Origin: Pseudophaeobacter flagellatus
GTDB taxonomy: Bacteria > Pseudomonadota > Alphaproteobacteria > Rhodobacterales > Rhodobacteraceae
DNA: 64,000 bases
Direction: 5' to 3'
Assembly (NCBI RefSeq): GCF_021228235.1
Contig: NZ_JAJQRG010000001.1
Location: forward strand, 682,001-746,000
The position numbers were made by a program, and so were the translations under genes. Shown here piece after piece: positions 18,610 to 27,766 of the stretch. Each line of letters begins with the position of its first letter. Positions within the stretch are counted from its first letter, which is position 1. The notes under the pieces are model-generated. The model saw only the letters and a list, made by a program, of their open reading frames with translations. It had not been told where the DNA came from and made no database searches.

Positions 18610-20178
18610 CTATTCCCACTCGATGGTGCCCGGAGGCTTTGAAGTGATGTCATAGGTGCAGCGGTTGATGCCCTTGACCTCATTGATAATACGGGTGGAG
18701 GTTTCGCCCAGGAACTCATGGCTGAAGGGGTAATAATCAGCAGTCATGCCGTCCACCGAGGTTACCGCGCGCAGGGCGCAGGCAAAATCATAGGTGCGGC
18801 CATCGCCCATCACCCCGACGGTACGAACCGGAAGGATGGCAACAAAGGCCTGCCAGATCTCATCATACAGACCATGCTTGCGGATCTGGTCGATATAGAC
18901 CGCATCGGCTTCGCGCAGGATGTCCAGCTTTTCGCGGGTGATTTCACCGGGGCAGCGAATGGCCAGGCCTGGCCCAGGAAAGGGGTGGCGGCCGATAAAG
19001 CTGGCGGGCAGGCCCAGTTCGCGGCCCAGTTCACGGACTTCGTCCTTGAACAGTTCGCGCAGGGGTTCGACCAGTTTCAGCCCCATCTTTTCGGGCAGGC
19101 CGCCGACATTGTGGTGGCTCTTGATCGTTACCGAAGGTCCGCCAGAAAAGCTCACCGATTCGATGACATCGGGGTAAAGCGTGCCCTGGGCCAGGAATTC
19201 GGCCCCCTCGATGGAGTTGGCATGCTTCTGGAACACGTCGATGAACAGCCTGCCGATGATCTTGCGCTTGGTCTCGGGGTCGGACTGGCCTTCCAGCTCT
19301 CCGAGAAACAGCTCTTGCTCATCGGCGTGAATGAACTGCATGTTGTAGTTGTCGCGGAACATGGTGACGACCTCTTCGGCCTCACCTTTGCGCAGCAGGC
19401 CGTGGTCAACAAAAACACAGGTCAGCTGATCGCCAATGGCCTCGTGCAGCAGCACCGCCGTAACCGAGCTGTCAACACCACCGGACAATCCGCAGATGAC
19501 CTTTTTGTCGCCCACCTGTGCGCGGATCGCGGCAATCGCTTGCTCGCGGTACAGTCCCATGGTCCAGTCGCCGGTAAACCCGGCCAGGCGAACAAAGTTT
19601 TCATAAAGCTTGGCGCCGTTGGGGGTGTGGTGCACTTCGGGATGAAACTGCACGGCATAGAAATTGCGCGCCACATCGGCGATGACGGCGCAGGGAGCAT
19701 TCGGCGAGGTGCCATAGACCTCAAAGCCGGGGGCGATTTTGCTTACGTGGTCACCGTGGGACATCCAGACCTGTTCGCGGTCTTCATCGCCAAGGAACCA
19801 GCCGTCAAGCAGCGGCAGGGTGGCTACGGTGGGTTTGACATAAGCGCGACCAAATTCGGCGGTGCCATGGCCGCTTTCGACTTGGCCGCCAAGTTGCTGC
19901 ATCATCACCTGCTGACCATAGCAAATGCCCAGGATCGGCACACCGTAGTCAAAGATTTCCTGCGGAACGCGGGGGCTGCCCTCGCGAGTCACGCTATCTG
20001 GGCCTCCAGAAAAGATCACGGCCTTTGGCGCCAACTGGCGCACAAAATCCATTGTGACGTTCTGGTAGGGGTGAATTTCACAATAGACGTTCAGCTCACG
20101 CAGGCGGCGCGCAATCAGCTGCGTCACCTGGCTGCCAAAGTCTATGATAAGAAGGCGGTCATGGGATGTCTGGCTCAT
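18610..20178 (-). CDS. guaA: GMP synthase (glutamine-hydrolysing)
   Basis: GuaA aminates XMP to GMP with ammonia from glutamine. The 522-residue protein has an N-terminal class I amidotransferase domain ([16 protein letters not shown]; nucleophile Cys in GICYGQQ; catalytic His in FHPEVHHT), the ATP-pyrophosphatase loop [12 protein letters not shown], and the C-terminal dimerisation domain ending KPPGTIEWE. The ATG ending at 20178 gives the family-type start [15 protein letters not shown]; a longer upstream frame is non-homologous. It is divergent from the mttB-family gene across about 190 bases and has its own terminator. Confidence 0.97.
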   Translation of the reverse strand: MSQTSHDRLLIIDFGSQVTQLIARRLRELNVYCEIHPYQNVTMDFVRQLAPKAVIFSGGPDSVTREGSPRVPQEIFDYGVPILGICYGQQVMMQQLGGQVESGHGTAEFGRAYVKPTVATLPLLDGWFLGDEDREQVWMSHGDHVSKIAPGFEVYGTSPNAPCAVIADVARNFYAVQFHPEVHHTPNGAKLYENFVRLAGFTGDWTMGLYREQAIAAIRAQVGDKKVICGLSGGVDSSVTAVLLHEAIGDQLTCVFVDHGLLRKGEAEEVVTMFRDNYNMQFIHADEQELFLGELEGQSDPETKRKIIGRLFIDVFQKHANSIEGAEFLAQGTLYPDVIESVSFSGGPSVTIKSHHNVGGLPEKMGLKLVEPLRELFKDEVRELGRELGLPASFIGRHPFPGPGLAIRCPGEITREKLDILREADAVYIDQIRKHGLYDEIWQAFVAILPVRTVGVMGDGRTYDFACALRAVTSVDGMTADYYPFSHEFLGETSTRIINEVKGINRCTYDITSKPPGTIEWE

Positions 20179-20370
20179 GTTTGGCTCATAGGCCCTGCAT
20201 TCGGTTCTGGCAAGAGGACAGATGCATCCGGTAGCCCAGTTCGGCAAAAACTGCGGCAAAAAATTGCGTGCCCATGTCGCTTTCCAACCGGATAGGCCGT
20301 TATCCTTCGGCGCAGGGGACAATGCGCGGGGTAAACATCTTGCAACGTAATTCCTTCAAGAGGGCAGATC

Positions 20371-21915
20371 ATGGCTGAAGAAGCACCACGTCGTCGGAGC
20401 CGAGGTGGCGGTGGCGCCGCCCGTCGCGCAGAACGCAGCAGCATCAATATTGAAACTGCAAAGTATATTCAGCGCAATATCCCGAATTTTGAGGTGCTGA
20501 CCCAAGAAGCGCTGGAAATTATCGAAACCAATGCTGATATCATCCTCGAAGAGGTTGGCGTCAACTTTGTCGATAACTCGGCCGCGCTGCAGCGCTGGCG
20601 CGATGCAGGGGCGGATGTGCAGGGCGAGCGGGTGCGCATCCCGCGTGGCCTGGCGCGCAAACTCTGCGCTACCGCGCCTGCGGAATTCACCCAGCATGCC
20701 CGCAATCCTGAAAAATCGGTGGTGATTGGCGGCAATAACATGGTGCTGGCCCCCGTCTATGGCCCGCCCTTTGTGCGTGATGCCAAGGGCGGACGCCGCT
20801 ATGCCACCATGGAAGATTTCAACAAGTTTGTGAAATTGGCCTATATGTCCAAATGGTTGCACCATTCTGGCGGCACGGTCTGCGAACCGACCGATATTCC
20901 GGTGAACAAGCGTCACCTGGATATGTTGCTGGCCCATATGACCTTGTCGGACAAGCCGTTCATGGGATCGGTCACCGAGCCGAGCCGGGCGCAGGATTCG
21001 GTGGAAATGTGCGAAATCCTGTTTGGCAAAGAGTTCGTCCAGAACAATACCGTGATGACCTCGCTGACGAATATCAACTCTCCCATGACATTTGACGATG
21101 TTATGATGGGCTCGCTGGAGGTCTACGCCGCAAACAATCAGGCCTGCATCATTTCGCCCTTTATCGTTGGCGGTGCCATGGCACCAGTCTCGGTTGCGGG
21201 GACGCTGACACAGGTGCTGGCCGAGGTCATGGCCGGGGTTGCCTATAGCCAGCTGGTTCGCCCCGGCGCGCCTGCCATCTTTGGTGCTTTTGTTTCCTCA
21301 ATTGACATGAATTCCGGCGCGCCGACCTTTGGCACGCCAGAGGCTTCTCTAATCACCTATGGGGCGGGCCAATTGGCCCGCCGCCTGAACTTGCCGTTCC
21401 GCTCTGCCGGGTCCTTCTGTGGGTCCAAATTGCCGGATGCGCAGGCCGCCTATGAGACCGCAAATTCGCTCAACATGGGGCTGTTGTCCGGGGTAAACTT
21501 CATGCTGCATTCCTGCGGTTGGCTTGAAGGTGGCCTGGTGGCGGATTTTGAAAAATTCGTCATGGACGCCGATCAGCTGGGCACGTTGCATGGCCTGGCC
21601 AAAGGTGTGCCAGTTTCCGAAGACGATCAGGCGATGGATGCCATCCGTGAAGTGGGGCCGGGCGGTCACTATCTTGGCTGTGCCCATACCCAGAAGAACT
21701 TCAAAACCGCTTTCTGGAAATCCGAATTGCTGGATTACAAGCCTTTTGAAACCTGGGAAGAAGAAGGCGCGCGTGACACCTATGCCCTGGCCAGCAGTCG
21801 GGTAGATTACCTGCTTGCCAACTATCAGCCCCCTGCATTGGACCCTGCCATCAAAGAGGCCCTGGAGGCCTATGTGGCAGCGAAGAAAGCTGCGGCCCCT
21901 GATTCGTTCATGTAA
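20371..21915 (+). CDS. Trimethylamine methyltransferase (MttB) superfamily protein, non-pyrrolysine
   Basis: The 514-residue protein belongs to the MttB/COG5598 corrinoid methyltransferase superfamily, TIM-barrel enzymes that move a methyl group from a quaternary or tertiary amine to a corrinoid protein. It has an Arg/Gly-rich, probably flexible N-terminus (residues 7-22). There is no in-frame amber codon, so it is the pyrrolysine-free type. Glycine-betaine methyltransferase MtgB is one characterised member of that type, and related proteins are abundant in roseobacters. Substrate cannot be read from sequence. AGAGGG precedes the ATG. No corrinoid protein or pyrrolysine genes are adjacent, which leaves the methyl acceptor unknown. 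Confidence 0.88.
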   Translation: MAEEAPRRRSRGGGGAARRAERSSINIETAKYIQRNIPNFEVLTQEALEIIETNADIILEEVGVNFVDNSAALQRWRDAGADVQGERVRIPRGLARKLCATAPAEFTQHARNPEKSVVIGGNNMVLAPVYGPPFVRDAKGGRRYATMEDFNKFVKLAYMSKWLHHSGGTVCEPTDIPVNKRHLDMLLAHMTLSDKPFMGSVTEPSRAQDSVEMCEILFGKEFVQNNTVMTSLTNINSPMTFDDVMMGSLEVYAANNQACIISPFIVGGAMAPVSVAGTLTQVLAEVMAGVAYSQLVRPGAPAIFGAFVSSIDMNSGAPTFGTPEASLITYGAGQLARRLNLPFRSAGSFCGSKLPDAQAAYETANSLNMGLLSGVNFMLHSCGWLEGGLVADFEKFVMDADQLGTLHGLAKGVPVSEDDQAMDAIREVGPGGHYLGCAHTQKNFKTAFWKSELLDYKPFETWEEEGARDTYALASSRVDYLLANYQPPALDPAIKEALEAYVAAKKAAAPDSFM

Positions 21916-21962
21916 CGGGCTATAGTTGATTTCAGTATTTGGCACACTCGTTTAAGGCGAAG

Positions 21963-22002
21963 TGCTGGCGGCGGTGACAAATGATGTTACCGCCGCCTTT
22001 TT
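21963..22002 (+). terminator. Rho-independent terminator of the mttB-family gene
   Basis: GGCGGCGGT (21967-21975) pairs with ACCGCCGCC (21989-21997), extended inward by GACA/TGTT with one G-U pair, followed by TTTTT. Confidence 0.92.
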
Positions 22003-22019
22003 ATGTGCGTATTTTCTGC

Positions 22020-22340
22020 TCAGCGACCTGTGGCTTGGGGGGCGGCTTGTGCAGTTTGGCCAAAGCCCGAGAGACAGGCGGCCTCTCCCATCAGGGCGGT
22101 CAGCAGGTCAATATGACGGGTGATCGCATAGGCCGCCTCGCCGCGCAGGCGGTGCTGGTTCATCTCCTGTTCAAGCTCCATTATGCGCAGGATTGCTGCG
22201 GTGGGTCTTGGGCTGCGATGCACCCCCAGTATGCGACGCAGATCGCGGTCACGACTGTAGTTCGCGGCACCAATGCGGGCCGATCGGATTAACAATCTGG
22301 GACGGTGAAGGGCTTTTAGTCGGCTCAGGACATCCTGCAT
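22020..22340 (-). CDS. DUF6477 family protein
   Basis: This 106-residue basic, mostly helical protein matches from memory the DUF6477 family of Rhodobacterales (MQDVLSRLKALHRPRLLIRSAR, RDLRRILG). It has no signal peptide or membrane helix. The ATG ending at 22340 fits the family start and has AAGGG about ten bases upstream; a longer frame is not family-like. It is divergent from a DUF6456 regulator gene. I recall this pair as neighbours in other Rhodobacterales, where the region corresponds to genes needed for gene-transfer-agent production in Rhodobacter capsulatus. Its own biochemical role is unknown. Confidence 0.75.
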   Translation of the reverse strand: MQDVLSRLKALHRPRLLIRSARIGAANYSRDRDLRRILGVHRSPRPTAAILRIMELEQEMNQHRLRGEAAYAITRHIDLLTALMGEAACLSGFGQTAQAAPQATGR

Positions 22341-22577
22341 TGATCGATCCCTTTTTCTAGCGTGTAGACCAACCACTAACACAACCATTGCGGGTGTTGC
22401 CGCTGGGGGCTGTTCACCGTGCGGTCTATTCCCGGTTGATTGATCACTCTGTGGAAACAATGATGAATATATAAAAGTTCTGTTCAAAATCAGGTAGGTA
22501 AACTCCCTGTGCCTGTGGGTAACCGCAGGGGCGGTACGTGACGGATTTGCCTGGCTGACGCCCGGAGGTTAGCGACG

Positions 22578-23648
22578 ATGCAAAGACAGCCCGCACAAAA
22601 TCTTCCCGAATGGGTCCCACAGGAGGTGCAGCGCTACCTGGATCATACCGAGGGTGGCTGCTCGATCCGCCAATTGGCCCGAGAATTGAAATGTCATCCC
22701 TCTACGGTTTTGCGCCAGGTGCGTCGGGTGGAAAATCGACGGGATGATCCGCTTGTCGACTGCGCCCTTGGTGCTTTGGCGGCAGGGCATTTCGGGCGCC
22801 AATCCTCGCCGCGAACCCGGTCCTTGGGCGATACAGAGATACTGGAGAATGCCGCATTAGAGGTGTTGGCCCGCCTCTGTCAAAGCGGCGCGGTTCTGGC
22901 GGTGGGCGCAGGGATGGAAAAGGCCGTGGTGGTGCGCGAAGGCGAAACCAGCATGAGCAAGCTTTCGGTTGAGCAGGGGCTGGCGGGGGTCCTGGCGCTA
23001 TTGGGCTGGATCAGTTGCACCCGTTCCGGCCGGTTGCGGCGCTATCACATCACGCCTGCGGGGCGGGCGGTCTACAGTCGGCTGATGGCTCGCCGGGAAA
23101 ATCAGGCACGGGCCAAGCTGGAGCGCGGCTTTGGCGAAACGCAGAGCCGGTCTAGCCCGGGATCAAGATCAAAGCCCAAGGAGCGCCGGTCGCGCTATGG
23201 CCTGGGCGAGACACCGCTGGATATGCTGGCGCGCCTGCTGGACAAAAGCGGCAAGCCCTTTCTCGATAGCGATTTGGTGAATGCGGGCAGACGCTTGCGC
23301 GAAGACTTTGAACTGGCCCAAGTGGGGGATCATCTCGCCCAAAGCCAGGCCTATTTTGGCGCTGCCGATGCCTGCGGTCAGCCCCGTGGGGGCGTTGTTT
23401 GCCCCACCTCTAGCGCTGCAAAAAACCGGACACGCGCGGCGCTGACAGCATTGGGGTCGGGGCTGAATGACATTGTTCTGCGGTGTTGTTGCCATCTCGA
23501 AGGATTGGAGGCGGCAGAGCGCCAGCTTGGCTGGTCTGCACGGTCGGGAAAGATCGTCCTGCGCATTGCGCTGGCCCAGTTGAAGGTCTTTTACGAGACC
23601 ATGGATGAAAGCCACGATGGAAAACACAACAACCAGATGATCGGCTAG
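22578..23648 (+). CDS. DUF6456 helix-turn-helix protein, GafA-like regulator
   Basis: The 356-residue protein has an N-terminal DNA-binding helix-turn-helix (GGCSIRQLARELKCHPST, then VLRQVRRVENRRDDPLVDCAL). A middle winged-helix-like part (LLGWISCTRSGRLRRYHITPAG, residues 147-168) and a basic linker follow. The C-terminal DUF6456 domain starts around residue 210 (ETPLDMLARLLDKSGKPFLD) and ends in VLRIALAQLKVFYE. This layout, an HTH joined to a sigma-like DUF6456 part, is what I recall for GafA, the direct activator of gene-transfer-agent genes in R. capsulatus, split as GafY and GafZ in Caulobacter. The assignment is inference. No GTA structural genes lie in the window. Confidence 0.72.
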   Translation: MQRQPAQNLPEWVPQEVQRYLDHTEGGCSIRQLARELKCHPSTVLRQVRRVENRRDDPLVDCALGALAAGHFGRQSSPRTRSLGDTEILENAALEVLARLCQSGAVLAVGAGMEKAVVVREGETSMSKLSVEQGLAGVLALLGWISCTRSGRLRRYHITPAGRAVYSRLMARRENQARAKLERGFGETQSRSSPGSRSKPKERRSRYGLGETPLDMLARLLDKSGKPFLDSDLVNAGRRLREDFELAQVGDHLAQSQAYFGAADACGQPRGGVVCPTSSAAKNRTRAALTALGSGLNDIVLRCCCHLEGLEAAERQLGWSARSGKIVLRIALAQLKVFYETMDESHDGKHNNQMIG

Positions 23649-23718
23649 GGCAGGCGGCAATGCCGTGGGCTGCTGCACTGGATATTGTAGCTTGGCGTCG
23701 GTGTGATAATCTGCGGTT

Positions 23719-24678
23719 ATGAAATTTACCCTGCGCCAGTTGAGCTACTTCAAATCCCTCTGTGAACACCGAAATTTTGGTCGGGCCGCCCAGGCCTGCC
23801 ATGTTTCGCAGCCCGCTTTATCCGTTCAGATCAAAGCGCTCGAAGATCTGATGGGCGGCATTCTGGTAGAGCGGCGGGCGCGGGATGTGATCCTGACGCC
23901 GCTTGGCCGCACGGTTCTGGCCCAGAGCGATCAGATCCTCCAGGCGGCTGGGCAGCTGGATCGTCTGGCACAGGATCAGGGCAGTGGCCAACGCAGTCTC
24001 TCTTTGGGGGTGATTCCAACCATCGCGCCCTACCTGTTGCCAGGGCTATTGGCGGGGCTGCGCGCCCATGATCTGCATCTGCGAATTCAGGTGCGCGAGG
24101 CCCGGACCGAACGGCTGCTGGAGGCGCTGCAAACCGGCGCGCTGGATGTGGCGATCATGGCCCTGCCCAGCGGTGTTTCGGGGTTGGTCGAGGAAGAGCT
24201 GTTTGCGGATCATTTCTTGCTTGCGGGGTCATCCAAGCGCCTGCAGCAGGTCAATGCAGGCCAGGCTGCTGTGGGGCCAACGGATCTCAAGGCAGAGCAG
24301 TTGATGTTGCTGGAGGATGGTCACTGCCTGACCGATCAGGCGCTGGCCGTCTGCGGCGTCGCCAGATCGGCCTCGGGGATCAATATGGGGGCTGGATCAC
24401 TGCCGACCCTGTCGCGGCTGGTGGCGGCGGGCTTTGGCCTGACCTTGATGCCGGAACTGGCGGTCGGGGCCGAATGTAGCGCGACTAAAGATCTGTGTGT
24501 TCAACGCTTTATCGGGGAACAGCCGCATCGCAGAATTGGCTTGTTGCGCCGCGCGAGCACCGCCGGGGATGGTTGGTTTCACGATCTCGCAGAGGTGGCC
24601 CGCCAAACTGGCCAGGATATCCTGGAACAGGCCCGAAAAGACTTCGGGCCCGCCATTGGCGTGCCCGAGATCTTATAA
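23719..24678 (+). CDS. oxyR: LysR-family peroxide sensor OxyR
   Basis: The 319-residue protein has a LysR winged HTH at residues 1-62 (LRQLSYFKSLCEHRNFGRAA, SQPALSVQIKALED) and a periplasmic-binding-like sensor domain. The peroxide-reactive pair is conserved: Cys203 and Cys212 in LEDGHCLTDQALAVC, with the same nine-residue spacing as Cys199/Cys208 of E. coli OxyR. It should activate peroxide-defence genes on disulfide formation. It is convergent with a peroxiredoxin gene 22 bases away, so that gene is a plausible but not adjacent-promoter target. Confidence 0.93.
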   Translation: MKFTLRQLSYFKSLCEHRNFGRAAQACHVSQPALSVQIKALEDLMGGILVERRARDVILTPLGRTVLAQSDQILQAAGQLDRLAQDQGSGQRSLSLGVIPTIAPYLLPGLLAGLRAHDLHLRIQVREARTERLLEALQTGALDVAIMALPSGVSGLVEEELFADHFLLAGSSKRLQQVNAGQAAVGPTDLKAEQLMLLEDGHCLTDQALAVCGVARSASGINMGAGSLPTLSRLVAAGFGLTLMPELAVGAECSATKDLCVQRFIGEQPHRRIGLLRRASTAGDGWFHDLAEVARQTGQDILEQARKDFGPAIGVPEIL

Positions 24679-24700
24679 TGGTCGTGATGAATAGAGGGGG

Positions 24701-25246
24701 TTAGGCTGCAGCGGCCTCTTCGCCCTTCAGGTGCTTCATCACGTTTTCCGGGGAAGAGACGCCATAGGGGTCATCGCTGTGGTTGTCCGACAGGCCAGGC
24801 TCTTCGAACCAGGCTTCGACAACGCCGTCGTTGACAATGGCTGCATAGCGCCAGGAACGGACGCCAAAGCCCAGGTTATCCTTGGCAACCAGCATGCCCA
24901 TCTTGCGGGTGAATTCGCCGGAGCCATCAGGAATAACGCCGACGTTTTCCAGGTTTTGCGATTCGGCCCATTTGTTCATCACAAAGCTGTCGTTGACCGA
25001 CATGCAGTAGATCGCATCAATGCCTTCGGCCTGGAAATCGGCAAAGCCTTTTTCAAAACCGGGCAGCTGATAGGTCGAGCAGGTCGGCGTAAAGGCACCA
25101 GGCAGCGAGAACAGCACAACGCGCTTGCCCGCGAAATAGTCCGCAGTTGTCTTGTCTTCCCAGCGGAACGGGTTGGAACCGCCCACAGCCTCGTCGCGCA
25201 CGCGGGTCTTAAAGGTCACATTGGGCAGTTTCAGGCCAGCTTTCAT
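24701..25246 (-). CDS. Peroxiredoxin (Prx5/AhpE-like)
   Basis: The 181-residue protein has the peroxidatic motif PGAFTPTCSTYQLPGF and the conserved FALPDGSGEFTRKMG-like segment (IPDGSGEFTRKMG) of Prx5-type peroxiredoxins, which reduce H2O2 and organic peroxides, usually with thioredoxin or glutathione. I prefer the internal ATG ending at 25246 because GGAG lies nine bases before it, while the ATG five codons upstream has no ribosome site. It is convergent with oxyR. The C-terminus ends in an Ala run with no extra domain. Confidence 0.92.
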   Translation of the reverse strand: MKAGLKLPNVTFKTRVRDEAVGGSNPFRWEDKTTADYFAGKRVVLFSLPGAFTPTCSTYQLPGFEKGFADFQAEGIDAIYCMSVNDSFVMNKWAESQNLENVGVIPDGSGEFTRKMGMLVAKDNLGFGVRSWRYAAIVNDGVVEAWFEEPGLSDNHSDDPYGVSSPENVMKHLKGEEAAAA

Positions 25247-25614
25247 CTTCTTCAACTCCATGAATGAGGAACCATTTCACAGCCGTTTATAAGAGTTCTA
25301 AATAGAGCGCAACAGCTTCGGGTGAAGCAATTTCCACAGGTCAGAAATAGGCGGTGAATTGCCTGATATTGCAGCAGACTTTCCTGTATTTCGCATGTTT
25401 ATACATGGCTGTAGGCAGGGGCCACAGGGCTGCAGATCCAGCCCGATGTGTTGCACATCTTTTACGCCAGAACGCCTGGGCAGGTGAGCCGGAGTATCGC
25501 GGCAAGCGCGTGGTATGCGTTCGTTGCATTGCCGATATCGTAATGTCGCGGTGACGCCAAGGAATGAACGTGCTAAGTCATCCTAAATACAGACAGGCCA
25601 GAAGCGGACCCACT
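25247..25614. other. Divergent intergenic region, peroxiredoxin/lipA
   Basis: No credible gene is seen. It must contain the peroxiredoxin promoter (TATAAA on the minus strand near 25282-25287, with no well-spaced -35) and the lipA promoter. No clear OxyR site was found. Confidence 0.4.
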
Positions 25615-26568
25615 ATGCGTGATCTCAAAATTCCCGAGCAACGGCACCCCGAAAAGGCAAATCGCCCGGACAATGCCCAGCCAAAGAAACCCAGCTGGAT
25701 TCGGGTCAAGGCCCCCGGCGGCAAGGGGTATGCGGAAACGCATAAGATCATGCGCGACAATGGTCTGGTCACGGTTTGCGAAGAGGCGGGCTGCCCCAAT
25801 GTCGGTGAATGCTGGAGCCAGGGCCACGCCACCATGATGATCATGGGCGAGGTCTGCACCCGGGCTTGCACTTTTTGCAATATCGCCACCGGCAAACCGC
25901 CTGAGGATCTGGACGCCTTTGAACCGGGCCGCGTTGCCCATGCGGTGCAGAAACTGGGGTTGAACCATGTGGTAATCACCTCGGTTGATCGCGATGATAT
26001 CACCGATGGCGGGGCGGATCACTTTGCCCAGACCATCCGTGCCGTACGCCATCGCAGCCCCAACACCACCATTGAAATCCTGACCCCGGATTTCATCAAA
26101 TGTGATCCGTCGGTGTTGGAAACCGTGGTCGAGGCCCGCCCGGATGTGTTCAACCACAATCTTGAAACCGTTCCCGGGCTCTACCCAGAGGTACGCCCCG
26201 GCGCGCGCTATTTCCATTCGCTGCGCCTGTTGCAGCGGGTGAAAGAGCTGGACCCGTCGATGTTCACCAAATCGGGGATCATGGTGGGCCTGGGCGAAGA
26301 TGAACAATCGGTGCGCCAAGTGATGGATGACATGCGTGCAGCGGATATCGATTTCCTGACCATCGGCCAATATTTACAACCCACGCCCAAACACCATGCG
26401 GTTGATCGTTTTGTCACCCCGGAAGAATTCAAAGCCTACGAAAAAGCCGCCTATGGCAAAGGCTTCCATATGGTTTCTGCCACACCGTTGACGCGGTCTT
26501 CCTACCACGCGGGCGATGATTTTGCCCGCCTGCGTGCGGCCCGTAATGCCAAGCTGGGCGTACAATAG
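25615..26568 (+). CDS. lipA: Lipoyl synthase
   Basis: LipA is a radical-SAM enzyme that inserts two sulfurs into octanoyl groups on lipoyl domains. The 317-residue protein has both iron-sulfur motifs: the auxiliary cluster [12 protein letters not shown] and the radical-SAM CTRACTFC. The terminal Arg-Ser-Ser-Tyr ([11 protein letters not shown]) supplies the serine ligand of the auxiliary cluster. I chose the ATG at 25615 because [20 protein letters not shown] is the usual roseobacter start; an ATG 17 codons upstream is possible. A bidirectional terminator follows. Confidence 0.96.
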   Translation: MRDLKIPEQRHPEKANRPDNAQPKKPSWIRVKAPGGKGYAETHKIMRDNGLVTVCEEAGCPNVGECWSQGHATMMIMGEVCTRACTFCNIATGKPPEDLDAFEPGRVAHAVQKLGLNHVVITSVDRDDITDGGADHFAQTIRAVRHRSPNTTIEILTPDFIKCDPSVLETVVEARPDVFNHNLETVPGLYPEVRPGARYFHSLRLLQRVKELDPSMFTKSGIMVGLGEDEQSVRQVMDDMRAADIDFLTIGQYLQPTPKHHAVDRFVTPEEFKAYEKAAYGKGFHMVSATPLTRSSYHAGDDFARLRAARNAKLGVQ

Positions 26569-26611
26569 CTGCCAGCGGTTGGGCACCTCTCTGACGGGCC
26601 CGATACATAAT

Positions 26612-26647
26612 AAAAAGCCCCGCAGATTTTGGTCTTGCGGGGTTTTT
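26612..26647. terminator. Bidirectional terminator between lipA and hpt
   Basis: AAAAAGCCCCGCA (from 26612) pairs with TGCGGGGTTTTT (26636-26647). T-tracts on both strands let it serve both convergent genes. Confidence 0.9.
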
Positions 26648-26669
26648 GCTTGCGGGGACCTGTGCGGGA

Positions 26670-27215
26670 TCAGTCTTCGTCGGTAAAGCGCACTTTGCCG
26701 ATATGGGGCAGGTTACGATTGCGCTGCGCATAATCGATACCGTAGCCGACAACAAATTCATCCGGGATTTCAAAGCCCACCCAGTCAGAGCGGAAATCCA
26801 CTTCACGCCGTGAGGGTTTATCCAGCAGAGCAATGGATTTCAGCCGGGCGGGTTTGCGGCTTTCCAACAGATGTGTGACGTGGTTCAGGGTGTGGCCGGT
26901 GTCGACGATATCTTCGACCACCAGCACGTCGCGCCCTTCAATTGCGCCACGCAAGTCTTTGAGAATGCGAACTTCTCGACTGCTTTCCATGCCGTCACCA
27001 TAGGAAGATGCCTCTAGGAAATCGACCTCGATTGGCAGATCCAATTCGCGCACGAGGTCGGCAATAAAGACAAAGCTGCCGCGCAGCAGCCCCACCACAA
27101 CCAGCTTGTCGGTGTCGCCGAACTCTTGCGTGATCTCATCGCAAAGCTCTTCGATCCGTGCGGCGATGGTCTTGGCTGAAATCATCACATCGATGACATA
27201 TGGACGCTGTGTCAT
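26670..27215 (-). CDS. hpt: Hypoxanthine phosphoribosyltransferase
   Basis: This 181-residue purine-salvage enzyme converts hypoxanthine or guanine to IMP or GMP using PRPP. The PRPP loop is [14 protein letters not shown], the flexible-loop segment is [12 protein letters not shown], and purine recognition uses [26 protein letters not shown] lies before the ATG ending at 27215; the longer upstream frame is not family-like. It is divergent from the COQ10-like gene and convergent with lipA. Confidence 0.95.
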   Translation of the reverse strand: MTQRPYVIDVMISAKTIAARIEELCDEITQEFGDTDKLVVVGLLRGSFVFIADLVRELDLPIEVDFLEASSYGDGMESSREVRILKDLRGAIEGRDVLVVEDIVDTGHTLNHVTHLLESRKPARLKSIALLDKPSRREVDFRSDWVGFEIPDEFVVGYGIDYAQRNRNLPHIGKVRFTDED

Positions 27216-27290
27216 GGCTACCCCTTGAATTTTCCGCGCGTTCATAGGACATGACGCGGCACGATCATAGCAAGAAAATTGAAGACACCT

Positions 27291-27737
27291 ATGCCTGTTC
27301 ACTCTGAAACCCGACAAATGCCCTATACCGCCGCGCAGATGTACGGGCTGGTGGCTGATGTGGCCTCCTATCCGAAATTTCTGCCCTGGTGTGCTGCCGC
27401 GCGCATTCGTAGCCGCAGTCAACTGGGCCCGGCAGAGGTGATGGAGGCGGATCTTGTGATCTCTTTCAAGGTGTTTCGCGAACGCTTTGGCAGTCGGGTC
27501 ACGCTCTATCGTGATGATATGAAGATCGACACCGAATACCTGGATGGGCCGTTTCGCTACATGAAATCCAACTGGTCCTTTGTCGCCCGCGATGATGGCA
27601 GCTGCGATGTTGCTTTTTTTGTTGATTTCGAATTCAAGAATGCGGTGTTGCAGGGGATCATCGGGGTTGTCTTTAATGAGGCGATGCAGCGTATAGTCAA
27701 GGCATTCGAACGTCGCGCAGCCGAGCTTTATGGCTAG
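27291..27737 (+). CDS. COQ10/RatA-family START-like protein
   Basis: The 148-residue protein has the START/SRPBCC fold of the COQ10-RatA group: [39 protein letters not shown] and the C-terminal helix [21 protein letters not shown]10 proteins bind ubiquinone and aid respiration. RatA of E. coli was described as a toxin acting on ribosome assembly. In alphaproteobacteria a quinone role is more likely, and no RatB antitoxin-like partner adjoins it. I chose the ATG at 27291 over an upstream TTG because the homologous N-terminus begins about there. Confidence 0.86.
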   Translation: MPVHSETRQMPYTAAQMYGLVADVASYPKFLPWCAAARIRSRSQLGPAEVMEADLVISFKVFRERFGSRVTLYRDDMKIDTEYLDGPFRYMKSNWSFVARDDGSCDVAFFVDFEFKNAVLQGIIGVVFNEAMQRIVKAFERRAAELYG

Positions 27738-27766
27738 GCTGCCTTAACCAGGAAAGCCAAACCGAA

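Noticed and set aside
18718-20295. 525-codon open frame antisense to guaA
   Set aside because: It lies wholly opposite guaA and has no family motifs; the composition is that of a high-GC antisense frame.
27291-27737. Toxin-antitoxin module based on RatA similarity
   Set aside because: No RatB-like partner is adjacent and COQ10-type proteins of alphaproteobacteria are mostly linked to ubiquinone.
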